Positions 1 through 6,000 of a stretch of 9,071 bases of DNA are shown piece after piece (position 1 is the stretch's first letter; each line of letters starts with the position of its first letter). Under the pieces are notes generated by a model. It had not been told where the DNA came from and ran no database searches. It saw only the letters and a program-made list of their open reading frames with translations. The position numbers and the translations under genes are program-made. This DNA comes from an uncultured Collinsella sp. (GTDB lineage: Bacteria; Actinomycetota; Coriobacteriia; Coriobacteriales; Coriobacteriaceae), in assembly GCA_900549345.1 (NCBI GenBank), contig UROC01000078.1, forward strand, positions 1-9,071, written 5' to 3'.

Positions 1-4
1 AGGG

Positions 5-33
5 TGTCGAAATTCGACAGACGTATTTGTCGA
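5..33. promoter_or_regulatory. Operator-like TGTCGA cluster upstream of the MFS promoter
   Basis: A perfect dyad TGTCGAA-A-TTCGACA lies at 5-19, and a third TGTCGA half-site at 28-33. The cluster ends 7 bases before the -35 box of the candidate promoter at 41-69, a usual place for an activator site or an upstream operator. The regulator is not in the window and I cannot assign a family. The dyad and half-site are seen in the sequence; the operator role is inferred. Confidence 0.35.
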
Positions 34-40
34 TTTTTAC

Positions 41-69
41 TTGACGGAACACACCAAGTAGTTCATACT
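41..69 (+). promoter_or_regulatory. Candidate sigma-70-type promoter of the MFS gene
   Basis: TTGACG (41-46, 5 of 6 consensus bases) is followed after exactly 17 bases by CATACT (64-69, 4 of 6). Transcription would begin near 76, giving a leader of about 110 nt before the MFS start codon. No other promoter-like pair as good is seen before that gene. Confidence 0.5.
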
Positions 70-96
70 GAGCGAAAAACGGAGAGAAGGGTCCTG

Positions 97-108
97 ATGC
101 GTCCTTAA
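97..108 (+). CDS. Possible three-codon leader peptide (MRP)
   Basis: ATG-CGT-CCT-TAA follows a purine-rich GGAGAGAAGG stretch (81-90) at a 6-base distance, a credible ribosome binding site very close to the predicted 5' end of the mRNA. The stop codon overlaps the next ATG (TAATG). Proline as the last residue before a stop is known to slow termination in bacteria. TCCTT at 102-106 is complementary to AAGGA of the MFS ribosome binding site (176-180), but only over 5 bases. Such a short ORF can occur by chance, and regulation by it is inference. Confidence 0.25.
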   Translation: MRP

Positions 109-134
109 TGTTTCATGCGGATAGATTGATTTGA
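108..134 (+). CDS. Possible eight-codon leader peptide (MFHADRLI)
   Basis: This mini-ORF starts on the ATG that overlaps the stop of the preceding three-codon ORF, so it could be read by translational coupling. It ends at TGA five bases or so before the hairpin at 139-157. It has no ribosome binding site of its own beyond the upstream purine run. No homology is expected at this length. Confidence 0.15.
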   Translation: MFHADRLI

Positions 135-138
135 CAGA

Positions 139-157
139 CGGTGGCGAATACCCACCG
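139..157 (+). promoter_or_regulatory. Leader hairpin before the MFS gene
   Basis: CGGTGG (139-144) and CCACCG (152-157) form a 6-bp GC-rich stem with a 7-base loop. It lies between the mini-ORFs and the MFS ribosome binding site, with no T-run after it, so it is not a standard terminator. It may be part of an attenuator, or may be incidental. Confidence 0.25.
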
Positions 158-186
158 CCCGTATTCGTATGAAACAAGGAGTCTCC

Positions 187-1467
187 ATGCTCGCATCTCT
201 TCTCTCAAAACCTCAACCTTCGCTGTCCATGCAGGCCAAGCGCCTGGTAGCGATGCGCTTTCTCATCTACACCGGGTTTCAGACCAGCTACTTTATCGGC
301 GTCATCGGAACGCTTACCTATGCGGACGATGCCTCGGTCGTCGCGACATCGCTGGCCGTCCTGTTCATGAACGTTTTCGTGATCCTGGGATCCTTTGCGG
401 GCGGCGCTGCGCTCGACGCATGGGGTCCGCGCCGCCATTTCTTGCTGAGCATCGTCGGCACGCTCGCAACTGGCACGGCAATCATCGCCTTTGGTAGCGC
501 GACCGGCGTCGTCCTGCTCGGCGCGGTGTTTCTGGGCTTTACGATGGGATTCGCCCAGCCCATCGCCACATCCTATCCGGCTTACCTCACCGACGATCCT
601 GTCGAGCTCAAAGACATCAACTCCGCCATCGCCATGTTTTCAAACGTGAGTATCATCGTTGGTCCCACGCTGGGCGGCTTTGTCGCGGCGGCTGCATCGT
701 CGCGCGCGGTGTTCGTGCTCATGATGGTCTTTACCGTGCTGGCGCTCATCGCCGGCTGGGGCTTTAGGCCGCAGACCAGCCATGTCGCCGGGCATGCGGA
801 TGCCGATTCGGCAGAGGAAGGGGAGCGTGCGGGGCAAAGCTCCAACCCCAGCGCATCCACTCGCGCCACCTTCGCGACTAGCATCAAGACGGTCTTCACC
901 AACAGCGTCCTCGCGCTACTTTTCTGCATCATTTTTCTTTCGAACTTTGGCTACGGAGCCTTCGATCCGCTCGAGTCGTTTTTCTATCGCGATGTCCTAC
1001 GCGTCGGCGTTGAGTGGATGGGCTGGCTCTCGTCGGCCTCGGGCGTGGGCGCGGTGCTGGGTGCCGTGCTCGCGCTCCGCTTGCCGCCGCACTTGGTAAA
1101 CCTAAAAACGCTGCTCGTGGCACTTATGTCCGTGGGCCTGGGAAGTCTGCTCTATGTGGGGACGCCGTACGTGGGCGTGGCCCTCGTCGGCCAGATCGCC
1201 CTGGGCATAGCTTGGGGTGTCGTCAACCCGCTCCACAACACCATTGTGCAGACGACGGCACCGCTCGAGCAGCTTGGCCGTGTGAACTCGGTCATGGGCT
1301 TTGGCAATATGTTCGCCGGCGTGGCCCCTCTGGCGATTGCCCCGTGGCTGGCGGCAACATTTGGCGTACAACGGACACTCGTGGGAGCGGGCATGGTCGT
1401 GACGGCGGTTCCCGCGGCGCTGCTGCTGTTTGGACGTCGGCATCTGGATCGTGCCGCAAAGCAGTAA
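187..1467 (+). CDS. Major facilitator superfamily (MFS) transporter, probable drug/metabolite exporter
   Basis: This is a 426-residue polytopic membrane protein. An MFS motif A-like loop, GGAALDAWGPRRH (about residues 72-84), follows the second helix. Alternating hydrophobic segments suggest 12 helices in two halves, split by a long hydrophilic loop (about 194-234, rich in Ala, Ser, Glu and His). The second half contains DPLESFFYRDVL and a Gly/Ala-rich helix, as in DHA3-type proton-driven exporters (the Mef-like macrolide efflux group), but substrate cannot be read from sequence. I chose the ATG at 187 because AAGGAG (176-181) lies 5 bases before it. An in-frame ATG at 169 would add six residues but has no comparable site and would place the AAGGAG inside the gene. 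It appears monocistronic, with its own promoter (41-69) and strong hairpins right after the stop. The leader suggests drug-dependent attenuation, which is inference. Confidence 0.85.
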   Translation: MLASLLSKPQPSLSMQAKRLVAMRFLIYTGFQTSYFIGVIGTLTYADDASVVATSLAVLFMNVFVILGSFAGGAALDAWGPRRHFLLSIVGTLATGTAIIAFGSATGVVLLGAVFLGFTMGFAQPIATSYPAYLTDDPVELKDINSAIAMFSNVSIIVGPTLGGFVAAAASSRAVFVLMMVFTVLALIAGWGFRPQTSHVAGHADADSAEEGERAGQSSNPSASTRATFATSIKTVFTNSVLALLFCIIFLSNFGYGAFDPLESFFYRDVLRVGVEWMGWLSSASGVGAVLGAVLALRLPPHLVNLKTLLVALMSVGLGSLLYVGTPYVGVALVGQIALGIAWGVVNPLHNTIVQTTAPLEQLGRVNSVMGFGNMFAGVAPLAIAPWLAATFGVQRTLVGAGMVVTAVPAALLLFGRRHLDRAAKQ

Positions 1468-1532
1468 AAACCATCACAACATTCGATGAAAATCGCGATT
1501 TTGCCGAATAACGTCGAATGTTGTGATGGTTT
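1468..1532. repeat. Perfect 19-bp inverted repeat with nested palindrome, after the MFS gene
   Basis: The arms are 1468-1486 (starting AAACCATCACAAC) and 1514-1532, perfectly complementary over 19 bp. They enclose 27 bases that contain a second palindrome, AAAATCGCGATTTT (1489-1502). The left arm begins on the first base after the TAA stop. A-rich and T-rich outer ends would make it work as a terminator in either direction. The right end TTGTGATGGTTT (1521-1532) nearly matches TTGTGGTGGTTT (1589-1600) of the next hairpin, hinting at a shared REP-like origin. Confidence 0.6.
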
Positions 1533-1564
1533 GCGCCCCGGGCCAGGCCACCCTGCGGGTCCGG

Positions 1565-1602
1565 CCACCACAAAGGAGCCAGGCACCTTTGTGGTGGTTT
1601 TT
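1565..1602 (+). terminator. Rho-independent terminator built from a dispersed repeat
   Basis: CCACCACAAAGG (1565-1576) and CCTTTGTGGTGG (1586-1597) form a perfect 12-bp stem with a 9-base loop, followed by five T (1598-1602). This is a textbook terminator shape for transcripts leaving the MFS gene. The loop and right arm (CAGGCACCTTTGTGGTGG, 1580-1597) recur with one mismatch at 2542-2559, so the terminator also looks like a copy of a repeat family. Confidence 0.65.
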
Positions 1603-1627
1603 GCTTTAACGGGCCGCGCCTGCGCCT

Positions 1628-1636
1628 TGGTATACC
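1628..1636 (+). promoter_or_regulatory. Weak extended -10 candidate for the HAD gene
   Basis: TGGTATACC has the TGn extension and four of six -10 bases. It lies about 55 bases before the HAD start codon, between that gene and the terminator, where a promoter is needed. No convincing -35 box is seen at the right distance. Confidence 0.25.
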
Positions 1637-1691
1637 ATGCACGCCGTTCACGAATACGCCCCACACCGCCGCGCAACCCAGAAAGGCCCCC

Positions 1692-2513
1692 ATGGACACC
1701 ACCTTCAGCCACATCAAAGCCGTGTTCTGCGATATCGACGGTACGCTGCTCACGAGCCAGCACACGGTGTCCCCGCGCACCGTGGCGGCGATCCGCGCCC
1801 TGCGCGAGCGTGGCGTGCTCTTTGGCCTGTGCACCGGGCGCGACGCCCATGCAACCGAGGCCATGTACGAGCTCTGGGGCATCGAAGGCCTGGTGGACGT
1901 GCTCGTGGGCTGCGGTGGCGCCGAGGTCATCGACCGCGCGCACGACATCAACGAGCTGAGCTATCCGCTGCCGGGCGAGACCATCGCGCGCATCTGCAAG
2001 CACATGGCGGACCTTCCGGCAACACCCGTCTGCTCCCGAGACGGCGTGTTCTACGTGCCCGAGAGCAACGCGTGCGTCGAGCACCTGTCACGCGTCGACG
2101 GCGTGCCCTACCAGGTGGTCGATTTTGCCGAGTTCTTGCGCGAGCCGCAGCCCAAGGTGATGTTTACCATGGCGCCCGAGGTAATGCCGCGGGTGATTGA
2201 GCGGGCGTCGACGTTTGCCGATAACACTGTTAAGGCGGCGGCTCTGCAAACCACGCAGCGGCTCTACGAGTTCATGGATCCGCGCGTGTCCAAGACGCGC
2301 GGCCTTGGGCGCGTGGCGGAGCTCAACGACATGGAGCTCCAGAACATCTGCGTGTTTGGCGATGCGGACAACGACACCTGCATGGTGGCTGACGCCGGCG
2401 TTGGCGTGGCCATGGCAAACGGCAGCGCCGCCACCCGCGCCGCCGCCGATTTTGTAACCGTCAGCAACGACGAAGACGGCATTGCGATCTTTGTCGAGGA
2501 ACATCTGCTGTAG
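1692..2513 (+). CDS. HAD superfamily hydrolase, Cof-type (IIB) phosphatase
   Basis: This 273-residue protein has the full HAD core. Motif I is DIDGT at 14-18 (Asp14 nucleophile, Asp16 acid/base), motif II is Thr48 in LCTGRD, motif III is probably Lys201 in SKTRGL, and motif IV is GDADND (223-228), which binds magnesium. The large insert between motifs II and III (about 85-190) fits the type-IIB cap of Cof-like phosphatases, and the length is normal for them. Members are cytoplasmic and remove phosphate from sugar phosphates, flavin or pyridoxal phosphates; the substrate here cannot be told. AGAAAGG (1680-1686) sits 5 bases before the ATG. It is flanked by a terminator and by a GC hairpin (2517-2532), so it is probably transcribed alone and functionally unrelated to its neighbours. 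Confidence 0.88.
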   Translation: MDTTFSHIKAVFCDIDGTLLTSQHTVSPRTVAAIRALRERGVLFGLCTGRDAHATEAMYELWGIEGLVDVLVGCGGAEVIDRAHDINELSYPLPGETIARICKHMADLPATPVCSRDGVFYVPESNACVEHLSRVDGVPYQVVDFAEFLREPQPKVMFTMAPEVMPRVIERASTFADNTVKAAALQTTQRLYEFMDPRVSKTRGLGRVAELNDMELQNICVFGDADNDTCMVADAGVGVAMANGSAATRAAADFVTVSNDEDGIAIFVEEHLL

Positions 2514-2516
2514 CGC

Positions 2517-2532
2517 CGGGGGAGAACCCCCG
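2517..2532 (+). terminator. GC hairpin after the HAD gene
   Basis: CGGGGG (2517-2522) and CCCCCG (2527-2532) form a 6-bp stem closed by the tetraloop AGAA, starting four bases after the stop codon. There is no T-run, so it is an incomplete terminator that may rather protect the mRNA end. Confidence 0.35.
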
Positions 2533-2541
2533 CAATGGGGA

Positions 2542-2559
2542 CAGGCGCCTTTGTGGTGG
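2542..2559. repeat. Second copy of the CAGGCRCCTTTGTGGTGG repeat
   Basis: These 18 bases match 1580-1597 at 17 positions, in the same orientation, so the two copies flank the HAD gene. Here the left arm is missing: the preceding bases are CAATGGGGA, and no hairpin like 1565-1597 can form. It looks like a partial member of a REP-like family. Confidence 0.55.
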
Positions 2560-2700
2560 CCTCAGGCGATTTGGGCGAATTGATGCCTAAAATCTGCGCG
2601 ATAATTCAAATATAGTTGTCTGAACATCATGCCTCTAACCACCGGTGGGTTAAAGATATTCTCATCAGTTTGGTAGGATATTCCTTCCGGTTAATAATCT

Positions 2701-2730
2701 ACCGTTCACGGTCGATTTTCGACCGTTCAC
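2701..2730 (+). promoter_or_regulatory. LytTR/AgrA-type binding box (two ACCGTTCAC direct repeats)
   Basis: ACCGTTCAC occurs at 2701-2709 and again, unchanged, at 2722-2730, with a 12-base spacer (21-base period, two helical turns on one face). Response regulators with a LytTR domain bind pairs of 9-bp direct repeats of roughly [TA][AC][CA]GTTN[AG][TG] separated by 12-13 bp; each copy fits 8 of 9 positions. The box ends 13 bases before a candidate -35 (2744), a suitable place for activation. An 8-bp dyad (ACGGTCGA-TTT-TCGACCGT, 2708-2726) overlaps it and could be an alternative operator. The regulator is not in the window. Confidence 0.5.
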
Positions 2731-2736
2731 AGGATG

Positions 2737-2752
2737 TTTGCTCTTGAGCAAA
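2737..2752. promoter_or_regulatory. Dyad TTTGCTC-TT-GAGCAAA
   Basis: A perfect 7-bp inverted repeat with a 2-base centre. It overlaps the TTGAGC -35 candidate (2744-2749) and lies 6 bases from the LytTR-like box, so a protein bound here would compete with RNA polymerase. This suggests a repressor site. Without a T-run, and with so short a loop, it is not a terminator. Confidence 0.35.
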
Positions 2753-2774
2753 AGGTTGTGCAAATAAATAAAAT
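2744..2774 (+). promoter_or_regulatory. Candidate distal promoter P1 of the pilus operon
   Basis: TTGAGC (2744-2749) and TAAAAT (2769-2774) match consensus at 4 and 5 positions but are 19 bases apart, too far for strong unaided activity. Over-long spacers are known from AgrA-activated promoters, which fits the direct repeats just upstream. The transcript would have a leader of about 235 nt. Confidence 0.35.
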
Positions 2775-2922
2775 GCTATTAAAAAACTGATAACTAACTT
2801 AATTACCAGTAGAAACAGATATTTTATAGCGAATAAACGAAGGCAAATCTAAACAATTGTCAAGAGAATTAAGAACTTGCACAAAAATGTCGGTTTTGCT
2901 GCTCAGGTGTTTAAACAATCGT

Positions 2923-2928
2923 TATAAT
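2923..2928 (+). promoter_or_regulatory. Candidate proximal promoter P2 (perfect -10 TATAAT)
   Basis: A perfect TATAAT box is present, but the bases 17 upstream (TGCTCA, 2900-2905) are a poor -35, so an activator may be needed. Transcription would begin near 2935, leaving a leader of about 80 nt that starts just before the hairpin at 2944-2962. The box also rules out a start codon at 2928 for transcripts from here. Confidence 0.45.
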
Positions 2929-2943
2929 TGCATCACTTAGCGA

Positions 2944-2962
2944 GCGCAATTACAGATTGCGC
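2944..2962 (+). promoter_or_regulatory. 5'-UTR hairpin or operator before the adhesin gene
   Basis: GCGCAAT (2944-2950) and ATTGCGC (2956-2962) pair perfectly around a 5-base loop (TACAG). The element lies about 10 bases after the predicted P2 start point. It could be a repressor site or an mRNA-stabilising stem. It is not followed by a T-run. Confidence 0.4.
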
Positions 2963-3017
2963 AGATACGTTTGATAGGGAAAGAGCAAGATCGCGGTCTC
3001 TTGGGGAGGAGACATCG

Positions 3018-6000
3018 ATGAAAGCGAATTCGGACAAATCTAAGCAGAGTAATAAAGCGACGCGCCGTGTACTGGCAGGCGTTTTGTGCGGAGCCTCCGT
3101 TTTGAGCCTGGTACTGTCGCTCGTCATGCCCCCGATCTCGCAGGCCATTGCCAACGATGCCCAGACGGTTTCTACCGAGGAAACTGTGATGGGGGGGGGT
3201 TCCTCAAGTGAGTCTACTGGTATAGACAACAGTACTAACGGGGATGCCGGCACAGACGCCGAAAACCAGAACAGCGACGATGCTGCGAGCGACGACGACG
3301 CTCGGCCGGAGGAGCAGTCCAAGGACGAGTCGCAGGCGGAAGATAATGATGCGATGGATGTTAACGCTGTCGCGTCAGCCGAGGAGGCTGCAGAGAGCGA
3401 AGAGACAACCACAGCTATTACTAACATTACTAACGCCGATGATTTGTCAGCTAAGCTTCAAGGCGTTGGGGAAAACCAAACTGCCCGCTTCGAGCTCACA
3501 GCTGATATTGACTATGCTGGTGAAATCAAACTTGAGAAGAGCGGCAGCAATATAACGCTGAACTTAAACGGTCATAAGATCAAGTGCTTGAACACCGACA
3601 AGCCGTTATTTGATGTTGCTAACGGCGCAACACTTACAATTAAGGACGAAATTAAGGACTCCGCGCCGGTGACTGAGACGGTCAACGATGTCCAACAGCT
3701 GACTGATCAGGGGCAGAAGCTGGATCCCAATAATTATGGCAAGAAAGTCGAGCTAAATTACGTTGGTGGCATTCCGTCTAATCTTACCTACTACGTGACC
3801 AAATCGACTCCGAGTGGTACAGGGACAATCGAGACGCTTGTCAGACATAACGTCGATATTAAGGGCGCCATCGTGGCGTGCGACGGCAACGCAAATCTAA
3901 AGCTCATCAATCTGTATAACAACAACGGCAAGGGTGGCACGTTTAACCTTGTGAGCGGCGTGATCACGCAAAAACAAGGCAGCAGCGTTAGCAGCTTGGT
4001 CTATGCCGAGAACGGCTCTACCGTCAACATGCGCGGCGGCTATGTGTGTGGAGCTTCTGGCTCGGGTGCGGGCGGCGGAATTGAAATACACGGTAATTCG
4101 ACCCTCGAGGTTTCCGGTGGCGTAATTGCCGGCAACAGTGCTCCTAGTGGCGGTGGTGTGTATGCTAAAGACTCCACGGTCAACATAACTAATGGCGTAA
4201 TCTCCGGCAACAGCACGCTTGCTACTGGTGTTGGTTTCGGCGGCGGCATCATGGCCGAAGGCGGCAGCGTTACTGTTTCTGGTGGCTACATTACTAACAA
4301 TAAATATGCCAATTACTGTGGTAACGATGGTAATGGCGATCATGGCGGTGCTGGACTTGCCGCTAAAAACGGTACTCATGTCACCATTTCGGGCGGCCAG
4401 ATCACGGGCAACTATTCTGAGGAAGCCGGCGGCGGCGTCTATGTGACCGACATCGAACACCAAGGGGCGAGCTCGCGCAAGACAATGGCATGGCTCAACA
4501 TTACGGGGGGAACTATTGCCTCTAACGTGAGTTTTCGCTCTGAGGGTGCCGGCATTCGCGTGGGCCAGATGGTTGACGCGATGATAAAAGGAGCGTCAAA
4601 TTCAAATCCAGTCTATATCACTAATAACCACTGCATGTCTCGCTTTGACTGGGGTGGAGGCGGCATCTTCGTCCAGGGCGATTCTAAGGTCGCGTCTAAT
4701 GCTGGTAGGCTATTTGTCTATAACTCCTATATAAGCAGCAATGAGGCCGGTGGCTACGGTGGCGGCGTTGCGGTTTGCCCGACGGGTAAGACTTTGGTGA
4801 CAGGCACCGACGGCACGGCGATTTTCGGTAATACTTCTGCCGGAAATGAGCAAAACGCGAACGATTACGAATCCGTGAGTAATACAGGCAATAACGGCAC
4901 CCCCCATCTTTCCGGCGGTGGTCACGGTAAGGACCAGGACTCCGACGCCTACAATGCCGAAGTGTTTCGCAAAAACGGCCACGCGGACTTCTTCCTTGCG
5001 GCGGAGGGTCATACGACTCCGATCGCGGCGGTGATTGGCAAAATGCTTGGCGGCGGCGATGCTAAGTATCGGGGAAGCTTAGAGCTTCAGAAAGCCATTA
5101 CTATCCCCGCTAACGGTGGCGTGCAGGTATATAACAGCATCGGCCTGAGTTCGGATGTTAAGGCTCAAGACCCCGAGGCGATCAATGCGCGAAAGGCTGC
5201 GCTAGAGGCGGGCGCGACGTTTATCACGGGCAATTATTCCTGGAACCATGGCGGCGGCATCATGTCGAACGGCGACCTGTACATGGGCGCGCCTGAGGAC
5301 ACGTATGTCTATCCGAGCCTCAAGCTCAAGGCGACCAAGAAGCTGGAAGGCCGCAAGCTCAATGATGGGGAGTTCTCCTTTACGGTGTATCGCAAGGATT
5401 CAGACGACCCTTTGGCTGGCACGACAGCTGGCACGACATTCAATCGCGACGTTTGCACCGAGGTTGGAACAGCAGCAAATGATGCAGAAGGCAGCATTAC
5501 GTTTGACCTTGGTGAACAATTCGCATCGAGTGGCGCGGGTAACGAAATCACATACTACTTGGTCGAAGATCCCGGTGGTGATTCTGGCATCACGTACGAC
5601 TCCAGCGTGTATAAGATTGTGGTGACGGCCGAAGATACCAAGACCTTGCTCATGTCTGTTCCGAGTAAAGAAAACTCAAGCCAACTGAAGGATCTTTACA
5701 TCCATAACTACACGATTAAAAACGTCGGTGTAACCAAGTACGAATTCCGCGAGTCGTCTGGGAAGTGGGAGAACGTAAAAGCGAGGAGCAAGGTGCAGAA
5801 GAGTGGAGACTATTATCCAATTATCTGTGAGGGTGACTCCACGACTTTCACTAACAAGTTCACTCCGTACGACTCGAAGGGCTCCTGGATGCCTATGGCG
5901 ACTAAGGTCGTTGAGGGTGGCGAGATGAAGGAGTTCACGCTCCAGCTTGCGACCGACACAGATTTTACGGATATCGTTAGCAGCAAGTCCACCACTGCCG

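Larger units (their letters stand above)
2514..3017. other. Long AT-rich regulatory interval upstream of the pilus operon
   Basis: No gene is seen in these 504 bases. The left edge (to about 2575) is GC-rich and carries a hairpin and a repeat copy. From about 2580 to 2940 the DNA becomes strikingly AT-rich with several A-tracts, unlike the coding regions on either side. It holds an imperfect dyad (2637-2653, TAACC-ACC/GGT-G-GGTTA), a GATATTC direct repeat (2655-2661 and 2677-2683), a LytTR-like box (2701-2730), another dyad (2737-2752), two promoter candidates and a 5'-UTR hairpin, some of which are listed separately. The composition suggests acquired DNA or a region opened and bent for regulation. 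Confidence 0.6.

Noticed and set aside
131..136. TTGACA as the -35 box of a second exporter promoter
   Set aside because: It is a perfect hexamer, but no -10-like sequence lies 16-18 bases downstream (the region is GC-rich hairpin).
169..186. Exporter start at ATG 169
   Set aside because: The AAGGAG at 176-181 is ideally placed for ATG 187 and would lie inside the gene if 169 were used.
1152..2084. A 310-codon minus-strand open frame spanning the exporter end and the HAD gene
   Set aside because: It crosses the intergenic hairpins and two well-supported genes, and its translation shows no domain; it is a GC-driven shadow.
2928..3017. A 30-residue N-terminal extension of the adhesin from TTG at 2928
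   Set aside because: The TTG overlaps a perfect -10 box, lacks a ribosome binding site, and the extension precedes an otherwise normal signal peptide that starts at 3018 behind GGAGGAG.
3300..3360. Acidic low-complexity segment as a separate functional domain
   Set aside because: It consists of Asp/Glu/Ser/Ala without any repeat register or motif; a flexible linker after the signal peptide explains it.
4900..4905. A run of six C in the adhesin gene as a second phase-variation tract
   Set aside because: Six bases is too short to slip often and is expected by chance in a gene of this size.
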